Of a stretch of 64,000 bases of DNA, positions 34,588 to 44,126 are shown one piece after another (positions within the stretch are counted from its first letter, which is position 1; each line of letters opens with the position of its first letter). The stretch is taken from NCBI RefSeq assembly GCF_029626235.1, contig NZ_JARUBO010000005.1, positions 6,110,001 through 6,174,000 on the forward strand, read 5' to 3'. Below the pieces are notes generated by a model, which had not been told where the DNA came from, made no database searches, and saw only the letters and a program-made list of their open reading frames with translations. Both the position numbers and the translations under genes were made by a program. This stretch comes from Micromonospora sp. WMMD1120 (GTDB lineage Bacteria; Actinomycetota; Actinomycetes; Mycobacteriales; Micromonosporaceae).

Positions 34588-35067
34588 TCAGAGCGTCATC
34601 CGCATGAAGACGTCGGCGCGCGCGTACGGCGCCAGCGGGATCTGTTCCGGATCGACGTGCTGGAAACCGGCGGTCTCGTAGAGGTGCACGGCATTCGGGA
34701 GCTTGGTGCTGCTGCCGAGGAACAGAGTCTTCGCGCCGAGCTGGCGGGCGCGCTCGATCGCCGCCTGGACGAGCTGGCGGCCGAGGCCCCGGCCACGCGC
34801 CGCCGGAGTCACCGCCATCTTCGACAGTTCGAAGACGTCCTCCGAGCTGCGGACCACCGCGACACAGCCGATGATGTGCCCACCGTCGCGGACGATCAGC
34901 ACGTCGCCGCCCGGATCGACGATGGCGGCGAACGGGTCGCCGAGCGTCTTGCGGTCCGACTCCTCGATCGTGAAGAGCTGGGAGATCCACTCCTCGTTCA
35001 GTGCCCGGAAGGCCTCTGCCTCCTCGGGGGTCGTCATGGACGCGATGGTCGGCGTGCTCGTCTTCAT
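34588..35067 (-). CDS. GNAT-family N-acetyltransferase
   Basis: A 159-residue enzyme of the GCN5-related fold. The acetyl-CoA pyrophosphate-binding loop is clear ('VTPAARGRGLGRQLVQAAIERARQLGAKTLFLGSS'), followed by 'AVHLYETAGFQHV', typical of motif B. The substrate is unknown. It is transcribed divergently from a LysR regulator with a 70-bp shared gap, the classical arrangement for a LysR-controlled target. Confidence 0.88.
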   Translation of the reverse strand: MKTSTPTIASMTTPEEAEAFRALNEEWISQLFTIEESDRKTLGDPFAAIVDPGGDVLIVRDGGHIIGCVAVVRSSEDVFELSKMAVTPAARGRGLGRQLVQAAIERARQLGAKTLFLGSSTKLPNAVHLYETAGFQHVDPEQIPLAPYARADVFMRMTL

Positions 35068-35137
35068 GGTTCGATTCTCCGGTCGCCGCCATCCGAACGT
35101 CCAATATCTTGTTCAGGCTGATTAGTATCCTGCGTAT

Positions 35138-36019
35138 ATGGAACCCGAGTTGCGTCACCTGCGCTACTTCGTCGCCGTCGCCGAGGAGCTGCACTTCGGC
35201 CGGGCCGCGGTGCGGCTGCGGATGGCCCAGCCACCGTTGTCGCAGCAGATCCGCCAGCTCGAGGCGATGATCGGTACGCCGCTGTTCGCCCGTACCTCCC
35301 GGTCGGTGGCGCTGACGCCGGCGGGTGAGGCCTATCTGGTCCGGTGCCGACGCGTGCTGGCCGCCGTAGCCGACGACGTGCACGAGGCCGGCCGCATCGG
35401 GCGCGGGGAGCAGGGGCGCTTCGACATCGGCTTCGTCAGTTCGGCGATCCAGCTCGGGCTGGCCGGGCCGATCCGTCGTTTCCGGGAGGCCCACCCGGCC
35501 GTCCACCTCCGTCTGCACGAGGCGTACACGGCGCAGATCGTCGACCGGCTGCTGAACGGCGAGATCGACATCGGTGTGGTTCGTGACGCTGACGACCACG
35601 ACGACCTGGTCGACACCACGTTCGCCACCGAGACCTTCGTCGCCGTCCTGCCGGCCGACCACCCGCACGCGGGAGACCCCACGATCGACGCCGCGCTGCT
35701 GCGCGACGACCCGTTCGTCTTCATCCCACGGGTGGCCGGCGAGCGGGCCTACCAGCGCAATCTCCGACCCTGTTTGGACGCCGGGTACACCCCGCGCGTC
35801 GTCCAGGTCGCCGGCACCTGGACCACCGTGGCGCACCTGGTCGCGGCCGGCCTCGGAGTGACGATCGCGCCGGCGAGCATCTCCGCCGTGGTGCCCCCAC
35901 CGGTGGCGGTGCTGCCGTTGACCGGCACCGAGGCCATGACCGAGGTGCGCGTCCTGCGCCGCCGGGACGACGACCGGATCACCTCGAAGGGCTTCCCGGC
36001 ACCGGGCCAGGCCCGCTGA
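35138..36019 (+). CDS. LysR-family transcriptional regulator
   Basis: A 293-residue regulator with an N-terminal winged HTH ('[60 protein letters not shown]') and a periplasmic-binding-like effector domain resembling the BenM/CatM group. The ATG has no visible Shine-Dalgarno (TGCGTATATG), so translation may be leaderless or the gap promoter very close. It probably regulates the divergent acetyltransferase gene and itself. Confidence 0.9.
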   Translation: MEPELRHLRYFVAVAEELHFGRAAVRLRMAQPPLSQQIRQLEAMIGTPLFARTSRSVALTPAGEAYLVRCRRVLAAVADDVHEAGRIGRGEQGRFDIGFVSSAIQLGLAGPIRRFREAHPAVHLRLHEAYTAQIVDRLLNGEIDIGVVRDADDHDDLVDTTFATETFVAVLPADHPHAGDPTIDAALLRDDPFVFIPRVAGERAYQRNLRPCLDAGYTPRVVQVAGTWTTVAHLVAAGLGVTIAPASISAVVPPPVAVLPLTGTEAMTEVRVLRRRDDDRITSKGFPAPGQAR

Positions 36020-36124
36020 GCCCACCGGGGCCAGGCCCTGAGAACCACCCGGGCGAGGCCCGCTGGACCACCCGGCTCGGGCGCAGCGGCACCAGCCGTA
36101 CCGGCGGGAGCTGAACCGGCGCGG

Positions 36125-36679
36125 CTAACCCCGCCTGTTGAGCTCCGCCTCCAGCCGCTGGACCAACGTCTTACGGTCCTTGCTGGCCCGCTCGTTGCGC
36201 AGGGCGGTCCGCAGCTGTCGGGTGTCGAGGCCACGGACCAGCTTGCTCGCCTCCGCGACCGACATCTCCGGCATCCGGCCGGCGGTGGTGGCGTCACGGC
36301 GCGCCCGCTTGGCCGGCCCGGTGTTGGCGACGTACTGCCTACCGGTCCGGGACGCCTCCCGCTTCTTGGTGTCGGTCGCCCGCTTCTGGCTCTCCGACAT
36401 CTCGTCCCAGGCCTTCTTGGGCAGGTACCGGCTCGTCGTGCCGTCCTTGCGGGCCCGGGTGTCACCCTCCTTGGTCTGCCACTTCTCGTTGCCCCAGCGT
36501 TGCAGTGACTTCTGCCGTTCGTCCTTCGGGCCGAGAAAGCCACCACCGCGCCGCTTGTACTCCTGAGTGACAAGCTGCGACTTGCGCGCCGACCACTGCC
36601 CCGGCCGGCCGCCCTTGTCGGAGGCCTGGATCTCCGCCTTGATCTGCTCTCTGAGCTCGGGTTTCGTATACCGCGCCAT
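36125..36679 (-). CDS. DUF5872 domain protein
   Basis: A 184-residue very basic protein, rich in Lys/Arg with few hydrophobics. It begins 'ARYTKPELREQIKAEIQASDKGGRPGQWSARKSQLVTQEYKRRGGGF' and continues 'RYLPKKAWDEMSESQKRATDTKKREASR', the pattern of the DUF5872 family. It ends with a SAP-like helix pair ('LVRGLDTRQLRTALRNERASKDRKTLVQRLEAELNRRG'), suggesting nucleic-acid contact. Function unknown. It is convergent with the LysR gene. Confidence 0.75.
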   Translation of the reverse strand: MARYTKPELREQIKAEIQASDKGGRPGQWSARKSQLVTQEYKRRGGGFLGPKDERQKSLQRWGNEKWQTKEGDTRARKDGTTSRYLPKKAWDEMSESQKRATDTKKREASRTGRQYVANTGPAKRARRDATTAGRMPEMSVAEASKLVRGLDTRQLRTALRNERASKDRKTLVQRLEAELNRRG

Positions 36680-36740
36680 GACTGGCAGCTACCCGGCACC
36701 GCCGCGGCTATGCCTCCGGCCCCGACGCGCAGCGCCGTGG

Positions 36741-38030
36741 CTATGCCTCCGACCGCGACGCGCGTGGGCCGAGCCGGAGCACCACCTGCGCGCCGCCCGT
36801 CGGGCCGGTCCGCACCTCCAGGCGACCACCGCCGGCCTGCGCGGCGCGCCGGGCGATGTCCAGGCCGAGGCCGGTGGACCCGGCAGCGCTGGCGCCCCGC
36901 CGGACCGCTCCGACCGGCAACCCCGGGCCCTCGTCGGCGATGGTGAGAACCACCTCCCCCGCCTCGTCGGCGAGCCGGACGGCGAACGGCGTGCCGTCGG
37001 GCGTGTGCGCGAAGACGTTGCCGAGCAGCGCGTCCACCGCCGCCGCCAGGTTGTCGGCGGCCACACCGACCGGAAGCGGGCCGGGCGAGAGGTCGAGGGT
37101 GACGGCCCGGCCGGTGTCCTCGGCCAGCACCGACCAGAACGCGACCCGGTCGGCGACGATCGCCGCCGCGTCCGACGAGGCGGGTCGCCCCGCCGGTTCC
37201 CGCCGCCAGCGGGCCTGCCGGATCAGCCCGGTGACCGCGCGTTCCAGCCCGTCGGTCGCGGCGGTGATCCGCGCCGCGTCGTCCGGGTCCCGCAACGACT
37301 CCGCCTCCAGCCGCAACGCCGTCAGCGGGGTTCGCAACCGGTGGGAGAGGTCGGCGACCTGTTCGCGTTCCTGCACCAGGAGAACCTGGATGCGGGTGGC
37401 GAGGTGGTTGAGCGCGCCGGCCACCTCGCGCAGCTCCGGTGGGCCGGCCGGGGTGACCCGGGCGTCCAACTCGGCCCTGGCCAGCCGGTGCGAGACGGCC
37501 GAGAGGTCGCTGATCGGCCGGACCAGGGTGCGCGCCAACCGGTCGGCGACCGCCAGACCGATCAGCACGAGGATCACGCCGAGCAGCGCCAGCACCAGCC
37601 AGGCCCGGGTGACCCCGGCGGTCAGCTCGTGCCGCGGCACGAGAATCCGGATCACCCCGGTGCCGTCCGCCCGCCCCTGCACGGCGATGACCACCTCCCG
37701 GCCGGCCGCCGACTCCCCGGTCAGGCTCTGGCCGCGCGCGGCGAGGGCCACCGCCGGGGTACGGGGTGTCTGCGCCCCGAGCACCGTGCCGTCCGGGAGG
37801 AACACGCTCACCGACCGCCCCGACTCGGCGGCGAGCTGCTCGACGGTGAGCCGGATGGTCGCCGCGTCGGCGGTGCCGACCACCGGCACCAGGCTCTGCG
37901 CGTCGGCGGTGGCCCGCACCGTGGCGCGGTCCTCGGCCACGGTACGGACCAGCAACGCCAACGGCACCAGGAACGCGATCAGGGTGAGCACGCTGACGGC
38001 GGCGACCAGCAACGCCAGACGCGCCCTCAC
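36741..38030 (-). CDS. Two-component sensor histidine kinase
   Basis: A 429-residue membrane kinase. Two helices (about 8-29 and 143-163) flank an extracytoplasmic sensor of ~110 residues. HAMP follows, then the DHp helix 'EQVADLSHRLRTPLTALR' with phospho-acceptor His230. The HATPase has N box 'NLAAAVDALLGNVFAHTPDG', G1 'IADEGPGLP' and G2 'GSTGLGLDIA'. It starts with GTG overlapping the response-regulator stop codon (GTGA), so the pair is coupled. The signal is unknown. No target gene is obvious; the divergent membrane protein is one candidate. Confidence 0.9.
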   Translation of the reverse strand: MRARLALLVAAVSVLTLIAFLVPLALLVRTVAEDRATVRATADAQSLVPVVGTADAATIRLTVEQLAAESGRSVSVFLPDGTVLGAQTPRTPAVALAARGQSLTGESAAGREVVIAVQGRADGTGVIRILVPRHELTAGVTRAWLVLALLGVILVLIGLAVADRLARTLVRPISDLSAVSHRLARAELDARVTPAGPPELREVAGALNHLATRIQVLLVQEREQVADLSHRLRTPLTALRLEAESLRDPDDAARITAATDGLERAVTGLIRQARWRREPAGRPASSDAAAIVADRVAFWSVLAEDTGRAVTLDLSPGPLPVGVAADNLAAAVDALLGNVFAHTPDGTPFAVRLADEAGEVVLTIADEGPGLPVGAVRRGASAAGSTGLGLDIARRAAQAGGGRLEVRTGPTGGAQVVLRLGPRASRSEA

Positions 38031-38722
38031 CGCTGCGCCGCCGGCGCTTCCAGACGCACCCCGACGCCCCGCACGGTGTGCAAATAGCGAGGCTGCTGCG
38101 CGTTCTCCCCCAGCTTGCGACGCAACCAGGACAGGTGCACGTCGACGGTCTTGTCCGCGCCGCCGTACGGGATCTGCCAGACCTCGGTGAGCAGCTCACG
38201 CTTGGTGACCACCTGGCCGGGCCGGCCGGCGAGGTGGTGCAGCAGGTCGAACTCGCGGGGCGTCAGCTCCACCGTGACCCCGTCCAGGGTGACCTGACGG
38301 GCGCGGGGGTCGACGCGGAGCCCACCGACGACCAGCGCCGCCTCCCGCGCGTCGGCGCCGGAGGGACCCCGCCGCAGCACCGCCCGGGCCCGCGCGTCGA
38401 GCTGCGCGGCGGTGAACGGCTTCACCACGTAGTCGTCGGCGCCCGCGTCGAGCACCCGGACGATCTCGGTCTCGTCGTCGCGCGCGGTGGCCACGATGAC
38501 CGGCACCGAGCTGACCGCGCGGAGCATCCGCAGCAGCTCGCGCCCGTCCAGATCGGGCAGCCCCAGGTCGAGCACGACCAGGTCGGGCCGGTCCTCCAGT
38601 GCGTCGCGGAGCCCGGCCATCGCGGTCGAGGCCGCCGCCACCGCGTGGCCGCGTTCCCGCAACGCCCGGATCAACGGGGTACGGATGGTCAGGTCGTCCT
38701 CGATCAGCAGCAGGCGGGCCAC
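38027..38722 (-). CDS. OmpR/PhoB-type response regulator
   Basis: A 231-residue regulator. The receiver domain (1-120) has the acidic pair at 9-10, phospho-acceptor Asp52 in 'VVLDLGLPDLDG', and Lys in 'VVKPF'. The C-terminal winged helix (about 130-228) shows 'VELTPREFDLLHHLAGRPGQVVTKRELLTEVW' and 'VDVHLSWLRRKLGE...LHTVRGVGVRL'. I start at the GTG giving VARLLLIEDD; the open frame extends much further but without coding character. It is upstream of and overlaps its cognate kinase. Confidence 0.9.
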   Translation of the reverse strand: MARLLLIEDDLTIRTPLIRALRERGHAVAAASTAMAGLRDALEDRPDLVVLDLGLPDLDGRELLRMLRAVSSVPVIVATARDDETEIVRVLDAGADDYVVKPFTAAQLDARARAVLRRGPSGADAREAALVVGGLRVDPRARQVTLDGVTVELTPREFDLLHHLAGRPGQVVTKRELLTEVWQIPYGGADKTVDVHLSWLRRKLGENAQQPRYLHTVRGVGVRLEAPAAQR

Positions 38723-38824
38723 AGCAGGCAGGCTAACCGCTGCGCGAGCCGACGCGACCCGCGTTAACCATGCCTTAGCCTCCGGATGTGCCGACGGCAA
38801 GGCGGGATCGGGGATAGTCGGGGG

Positions 38825-39295
38825 ATGGGCAGTCGTTCGATCCTCGTCGCCGCCGGCTGGGTGGCCACCGTGGCCGTGGCGACGGTGATCGGGTTGGGCG
38901 CGATCCGGTTGGTGGGTGAGAGCATCACCGGCACTCCGGGTGGGGTGCGCAGCGCCGCCGAGATCGAGCGGGCGCTCGCCTCGCCGGAACCCGCGCCGAC
39001 GTCCGGCGGCGCGACCGGCGCCGTGTCGACCTCCCCGGGCCCGTCCGGCGCCGCGCCGAGCGTCAGCTCCGGCGTCCGCCGGGGGTTCGCCACCGACGGG
39101 GGTACGGCGGTGGCCGAGTGCGGCCCCGGCGGCGTACGCCTCGTGTCGTGGGCGCCCGCGCAGGGCTACCGGGTCCGCGACGTGGACCGGGGCCCCGACG
39201 ACGACGTCGAGGTCACCTTCGAGGGACCCACCCGGGAGTACGAGCTGAAGGTGCGCTGCATCGGCGCGGAGCCGGTGTCCGTCGCCGACGACTGA
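38825..39295 (+). CDS. Single-pass membrane protein of unknown function
   Basis: A 156-residue protein with an N-terminal membrane helix ('ILVAAGWVATVAVATVIGLGAIRLV'), an Ala/Ser/Pro-rich linker and an extracytoplasmic domain of ~75 residues with two cysteines ('AVAECGPGGVRLVSWAPAQGYRVRDVDRGPDDDVEVTFEG...LKVRCIG'), likely disulphide-bonded. It is divergent from the response-regulator gene with about 100 bp between them, so it could be the system's target or modulator. I do not recognise a named family. Confidence 0.65.
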   Translation: MGSRSILVAAGWVATVAVATVIGLGAIRLVGESITGTPGGVRSAAEIERALASPEPAPTSGGATGAVSTSPGPSGAAPSVSSGVRRGFATDGGTAVAECGPGGVRLVSWAPAQGYRVRDVDRGPDDDVEVTFEGPTREYELKVRCIGAEPVSVADD

Positions 39296-39391
39296 CCGAA
39301 CCACACCCGCAGAGGCACACTGATCACATCGACCAGGACCGCGGCGGGCATCCCGTTCACCCGAGCCGTGAAGATCGTCTAGTCTCCTGCC

Positions 39392-39802
39392 GTGATCCGC
39401 ACCCTCATTGTCGCCACCCTTCTGCTGGCGGGTTGTTCCCCCGCCGATGCGCCCTCCCCCACGCCCCGCTCGACCACCCCCTCGGATGTCCGCGCCGCGT
39501 CCGCGTGCGACAGGGCGCTCCGCTCCACGACCGAGAAGGTCCCCGCCCTCAGCGACATCAGCGCGGCGTCGCAGGCCGTCGGATCGACCGATCCCGGCGT
39601 CCAGGAGGCCGGTCGGCTCTTGGGGCTGGCCGCCAAGGAGGCCGGTGACCTCTGGGTCGCGAACGACCCGACCGTCGACCAGGGGCCGGCCAACCTCCGC
39701 CTGACCGACGCGCGGCAGGGGCTGCTCACCGAGTGCACCCGGCTGTTCGGCACGCCGCCATGGCCGTTCACCAGGACCCCCGCGCCGACCCCCAGCCGCT
39801 GA
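39392..39802 (+). CDS. Small putative lipoprotein
   Basis: A 136-residue protein with a very short signal peptide and lipobox LLAGC (Cys15). A Ser/Thr/Pro-rich spacer leads to an alpha-helical domain with two cysteines ('ASACDRALRSTTEKVPALSDISAASQAV', 'DARQGLLTECTRLFG') that probably form a disulphide. It starts with GTG. No recognised family. It is followed by a strong terminator. Confidence 0.6.
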   Translation: MIRTLIVATLLLAGCSPADAPSPTPRSTTPSDVRAASACDRALRSTTEKVPALSDISAASQAVGSTDPGVQEAGRLLGLAAKEAGDLWVANDPTVDQGPANLRLTDARQGLLTECTRLFGTPPWPFTRTPAPTPSR

Positions 39803-39809
39803 CGCCGGG

Positions 39810-39841
39810 CGTGGCCGGCACGGAGGACCGTGCCGGCCACG
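39810..39841. terminator. Strong bidirectional terminator
   Basis: A perfect 14-bp stem (CGTGGCCGGCACGG / CCGTGCCGGCCACG) with an AGGA loop lies between the convergent lipoprotein and ThuA-dehydrogenase genes. Confidence 0.8.
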
Positions 39842-39855
39842 TCATCGGCGCCGGA

Positions 39856-42800
39856 TCAGCTCGCGTACGCCTCCAACTCCCAGAGCGAGTGGCCGTACCC
39901 GGTGCCCCGGGCGGTGCCGTAGATCCGCAGGTAGCGGCCGTTGGCATTGAGGCCGGTGTGCTCGTCCACCCCGCCGTCGGCACCGGTCACCGTCTTCGCG
40001 GTGGTCCAGGTGGTGCCGTCGGTCGAGGTCTGGATCTGGTACGCGCTGCTGTACGCCGCCTCCCAACTCAGCTTGACCCGGCCGATCGCCGTGGCGCCGC
40101 CGAGGTCGACACGGATCCACTGCGGGTCGGAGAAGGTGCTCGACCAACGGGTGCCGAGGTTTCCGTCGACCGCCTGGGCGCCGGTGACGTCGGCCCCCTC
40201 GTTGCTGGACGTCGTCGTCGGCTTGTTCAGCAGCAGGTTGCTCCCGGGACCGGTCGGGCCGCCGGTGGCGCCGTACACCTCGAACTCGAACAGCGAGTAG
40301 CCCCACGCGGTCCCCCGACCGGTGCCGAGCAGCCGGACGTAGCGGCCGGAGCCGGTGAGCCCGGTCAGGTCGTCCACCCCGCCGTCGCCGCCGGTCACCG
40401 TCCGGATGGTGGTGAAGGTGACCCCGTCCGGTGAGGTCTGGATCTGGTACCCGCTGCCGTAGGCCGCCTCCCAGGTCAGCTTGACCCGCCCGATGGACTG
40501 CGTCGAACCCAGGTCCACGTCGATCCACTGCGGATCGCTGAACGCGCTGCTCCACCGGGTGCCGGCCACGCCGTCGAACGCGTTGGCCGCGACGAACGCG
40601 CCCTCGGAGCTGGACGCCCGCGCCGGCTTGCCCCGGGCCAGGTTGGCGCCCGGCTCGGGATCGGGATCGGGGTCCGGCCCCGGGCCGCCGGGGCTGGTGG
40701 AGAGGGTGAACTCGTCGATGTCGAAGTACGGGCCGGTGCCCTTGAAGACCAGGAACAGCGTGCGGGTGCCGGTCGGGGCGGTCACCCCGCCGGTGACGGT
40801 GGCGAAGTTGGCGTACCCACCGGTGGGTGTGACGGTGGCCGAGCCGACCAGCGGCCCGGTGGGCGAGTCGACACGCAGTTCCAGCGTGCCGCCGCCACCG
40901 GCGGGGGCGCCGACCCTGGCGCTGAACGACTGGACGCCGGTCAGGTTGTACGGGCGGAACGAGATCCAGTCGTTGTTGTCGACGTAGCCGACGGCCGCGC
41001 CACCGTGCCCGGCCGCCCCGCTGACGATCTGGACGCCGGACGAGTCACCGAAGTGCTCGGCCTGGCGGACCCGGGGTTGCAGAACCGCCTGGGTGTGCGT
41101 GGTCAACGGTGGCTGTCCACCGCCGCCCAGGTCGGTGTACTCGGCGTCGATGATGCCGAAGATGTTCGCCGCCGCGTCGTGCTCGCCGTCCTTCGAGGTC
41201 TGGATGACCCCGGAACAGCCCTGCACGCTGCCGAGCTGGTGGCCGTGCGAGTCGTGGCCGAGGACGTAGTTCACCTTGACCCGGGCGCAGTTCACCGCGC
41301 CGTCCTGGGCGTCGGTGACGGTGACGGTGAACGGGACCGCGTCGCCGAAGTTGAAGGTCTGCCCGTTCAACGGGGTGTTCACGGTGACCACCGGGGCGCT
41401 GTTGCCGACGGTGACGACGACGCTCGCGGTGGCCGTCTTGCCGGTGGTGTCCCGGACCGTCAACGTCGGGCTGCGGGTCCCGTTGGTGGTGTAGGTGAAG
41501 CTCGGGTTCGCCGCCGTCGAGTCGGTGCTGCCGTTGTTGTCGAAGTCCCAGGCGTAGGTGAACGGGTCACCGTCCGGGTCGAGCGTGCCGGCCGAGGAGA
41601 ACGCCACCGTCAGCGGCGCGGTGCCGCTGGTCGGGGTCGCGGACACCTTCGCGATGGGCGCTCTGCCCTCGCGGGCGTACTCGATGCGGTAGAGCGCCGA
41701 GTTGGCGTCGCCGTTGAACCAGCCGGTGCCGTAGTCGAGGACGTAGAGCGCGCCGTCCGGCCCGAACTCCATGTCCATCACCTGCGTGCCGGTCCACGGG
41801 AACGGGTTGATCTTCAGTGGTTGGCCAGCCGGGTCGAGCTTGATGTTCTTGATCCAGCGGCGGCCGAACTCGCCGGCGAAGTAGGTGCCGTCGTAGTACT
41901 CCGGGAACGCCACCGGCGAGGGGTTGGCGCGGTCGTACCGGTAGACCGGGCCGCCCATCGGCGACAGGCCGCCGCCGGTGAACTCCGGCGGCGAGCCGGA
42001 GCCGCCGTACGGCAGCCAGGCCGGGATGGCCGGGGGTAGCTGGGTGATGCCGGTGTTGTTCGGCGAGTTGTTGACCGGTCCGCCCGCGCAGTCGAACTTC
42101 GGCCCGGACGGCCCGGACGGGAAGGTGTAGTCGTTGTACGCGTCGTTGCGGGCGGTGCAGTACGGCCAGCCGTAGAAGCCGGGCCGGTCGATCCGGGCGA
42201 ACTCCACGTTGCCCGCCGGTCCCCGGTTCGGGTCGGCGGTGCCGGCGTCGGGGCCGTAGTCACCGAGGTAGACGATGCCGGTGGCCTTGTCCACGCTCAT
42301 CCGGAACGGGTTGCGGAACCCCATCGCGTAGATCTCCGGACGGGTCCGGGCGGTGCCGGGGGCGAACATGTTGCCGGCCGGGATGGTGTAGCCGCCGGCC
42401 GCGCTCGGCTTGATCCGCAGGACCTTGCCGCGCAGGTCGTTGCTGTTGGCCGAGGTGCGCTGCGCGTCGAAGGCCGGGTTGCGGCCGGCCCGCTCGTCGA
42501 TCGGGGTGAAGCCGGCCGAGTCGAACGGGTTGGTGTCGTCGCCGGTGGACAGGTAGAGGTTGCCGGCCGCGTCGAAGTCCATGTCGCCGCCGACGTGGCA
42601 GCACATGCCCCGGCTGGTCGGCACGTTCAGGACCAGCGTCTCGCTGGCCAGGTTGATGGTGTTGTCGGCGTTGACGGTGAAGCGCGCCAGCCGGTTGACG
42701 CCGTCCCAGACGGCGAAGTCGGCGGCGGTGCCGGTGGCGGGCGCGCCACCGCCCGGTGTGCTGAGCGGGGGCGCGTAGTAGGCGTACACCCAGCGGTTGG

Positions 42801-43797
42801 TGGCGAAGTTGGGGTCGGCCTTGATGCCCTGGAGTCCCTCCTCGTCACCGGTGTAGACCGGGATGGTGCCGGCGATCTTGGTGTTGCCGGCGGCGTCGGT
42901 GTGCCGGATCACGCCGTTGCGGGAGGTGTGCAGCACGCCCCGGTCCGGCAGCACGGTGAGGCTCATCGGCTCGCCGGTCTCGGCCGCGCCCTTGGCCAGC
43001 TCCACCTGCTGGAAGCTGCTGGTGACGGTCGGTCCGCAGTCGGCGTCGACGGCGCCGGCCGCCGTCTGGATGCCGCCGAGCAGGTGTTGCCGGAAGGCCG
43101 CCTCGGAGTACGACGCGTCGGTGTGACCCAGGCCGGTGTACCAGGCCCGACCGCCGGAGTAGTTCTGGCACCAGGAGATCGGGTGGTCGGCGCCCATGCT
43201 GCCGCCGGTGTAGGTGGTCTCGTCCAGGGTGGCCAGCACGTGCGCGTTGCCGCGGGGGTTGGTGCGGTAGTTGTACAGCTCGTCGAACCGGCTCCACCGC
43301 TGCGGCAGCGTCTTCGTGGACGGGTGCACCTGGTCGGCGACCTTGACCGTGACGGTCTGCTCGGCCGGGTGCGAGGCGAAGTACGCCCCGACCAACCCGC
43401 CGTACCAGGGCCAGTCGTACTCGGTGTCGGCGGCGGCGTGCACGCCCACGTATCCGCCACCGCCGGTGAGGTAGCGCTCGAAGGCGGCCTGTTGGGCGGC
43501 GTTGAGCACGTCGCCGGTGGTGGAGAGCCAGATCACCGCGGCGAACCGGTCCAGGTTGGCATCGGTGAACTGGGTGGCGTCCTCGGTGGCCTCGACGGTG
43601 AAGCCGTTGGCCGCGCCGAGCTGCTGGATGGCGGCGATGCCCGGGGTGATGGAGCCGTGCCGGAATCCGGCGGTCTTGCTGAACACCAGCACGGAGAACG
43701 GTGCGGCGCTGGCCGTGGGTGGCGAGGCGACGATGCCGCCCGCCACGAGGATCGCGCTCAGCGCGACGCCCAGCCACGATCTCAGGGATCTGCGCAC
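39856..43797 (-). CDS. Giant secreted ThuA / PQQ-type sugar dehydrogenase / PKD / CBM6 / double F5-8C protein
   Basis: A 1313-residue exported protein. Order: signal peptide (ends about residue 32, TASAAP); ThuA-like domain (about 33-260, 'FSVLVFSKTAGFRHGSITPGI'); glucose/sorbosone-dehydrogenase six-bladed propeller (about 290-700, 'LRIKPSAAGGYTIPAGNMF', 'EIYAMGFRNPFRMSVDKATG', 'MDMEFGPDGALYVLDYG'). Then a PKD domain (about 705-790), a short domain, a CBM6-like module ('RQAEHFGDSSGVQIV...VDNNDWISFRPYNL'), and two discoidin/F5-8C (CBM32) domains that are clear duplicates ('RWSS.FSDPQWI.VDLG'). The GTG start follows AAGGA. It probably oxidises or binds a polymeric sugar outside the cell; the true substrate is unknown. 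Confidence 0.85.
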   Translation of the reverse strand: MRRSLRSWLGVALSAILVAGGIVASPPTASAAPFSVLVFSKTAGFRHGSITPGIAAIQQLGAANGFTVEATEDATQFTDANLDRFAAVIWLSTTGDVLNAAQQAAFERYLTGGGGYVGVHAAADTEYDWPWYGGLVGAYFASHPAEQTVTVKVADQVHPSTKTLPQRWSRFDELYNYRTNPRGNAHVLATLDETTYTGGSMGADHPISWCQNYSGGRAWYTGLGHTDASYSEAAFRQHLLGGIQTAAGAVDADCGPTVTSSFQQVELAKGAAETGEPMSLTVLPDRGVLHTSRNGVIRHTDAAGNTKIAGTIPVYTGDEEGLQGIKADPNFATNRWVYAYYAPPLSTPGGGAPATGTAADFAVWDGVNRLARFTVNADNTINLASETLVLNVPTSRGMCCHVGGDMDFDAAGNLYLSTGDDTNPFDSAGFTPIDERAGRNPAFDAQRTSANSNDLRGKVLRIKPSAAGGYTIPAGNMFAPGTARTRPEIYAMGFRNPFRMSVDKATGIVYLGDYGPDAGTADPNRGPAGNVEFARIDRPGFYGWPYCTARNDAYNDYTFPSGPSGPKFDCAGGPVNNSPNNTGITQLPPAIPAWLPYGGSGSPPEFTGGGLSPMGGPVYRYDRANPSPVAFPEYYDGTYFAGEFGRRWIKNIKLDPAGQPLKINPFPWTGTQVMDMEFGPDGALYVLDYGTGWFNGDANSALYRIEYAREGRAPIAKVSATPTSGTAPLTVAFSSAGTLDPDGDPFTYAWDFDNNGSTDSTAANPSFTYTTNGTRSPTLTVRDTTGKTATASVVVTVGNSAPVVTVNTPLNGQTFNFGDAVPFTVTVTDAQDGAVNCARVKVNYVLGHDSHGHQLGSVQGCSGVIQTSKDGEHDAAANIFGIIDAEYTDLGGGGQPPLTTHTQAVLQPRVRQAEHFGDSSGVQIVSGAAGHGGAAVGYVDNNDWISFRPYNLTGVQSFSARVGAPAGGGGTLELRVDSPTGPLVGSATVTPTGGYANFATVTGGVTAPTGTRTLFLVFKGTGPYFDIDEFTLSTSPGGPGPDPDPDPEPGANLARGKPARASSSEGAFVAANAFDGVAGTRWSSAFSDPQWIDVDLGSTQSIGRVKLTWEAAYGSGYQIQTSPDGVTFTTIRTVTGGDGGVDDLTGLTGSGRYVRLLGTGRGTAWGYSLFEFEVYGATGGPTGPGSNLLLNKPTTTSSNEGADVTGAQAVDGNLGTRWSSTFSDPQWIRVDLGGATAIGRVKLSWEAAYSSAYQIQTSTDGTTWTTAKTVTGADGGVDEHTGLNANGRYLRIYGTARGTGYGHSLWELEAYAS

Positions 43798-44023
43798 GGT
43801 GGAGGTCCTTTCGCGGTGCGGGGGTTGGCGTGCGCCGATCACGCCGGGACGGTGGGACGAGACATCTGCATGCATCGTTGCGGGCCGATAACCGGCGCGT
43901 CAAGAACTTCCGCATCATCCGTGAGAGCGTTATCTCCGCAGGTCAGAGGCGACCACGCTGAGCAAGATCGAATAACGGTTTTCGGGCCGCGAACCTGCCG
44001 GAGACGTCGAGTCGGACGCCGGC

Positions 44024-44042
44024 TTAGGCAAGGCTGGCCTAT
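44024..44042 (+). promoter_or_regulatory. Candidate iron box (IdeR/DmdR1 site)
   Basis: TTAGGCAAGGCTGGCCTAT matches 14 of 19 positions of the actinobacterial iron box TTAGGTTAGGCTAACCTAA, including both outer half-sites. It lies 84 bp upstream of the DUF1540 start codon. Confidence 0.5.
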
Positions 44043-44126
44043 GCAAAATATCCCGGGAAGGGATGAGTTGTCCGGTCGTAAGCGGGTACCTGACCAACCC
44101 GCACCACCGACGGAAGCGAGATCGTC

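Noticed and set aside
38723..39304. Extended response-regulator frame to 39304
   Set aside because: Receiver-domain similarity begins at VARLLLIEDD; the extension overlaps the divergent membrane-protein gene antisense.
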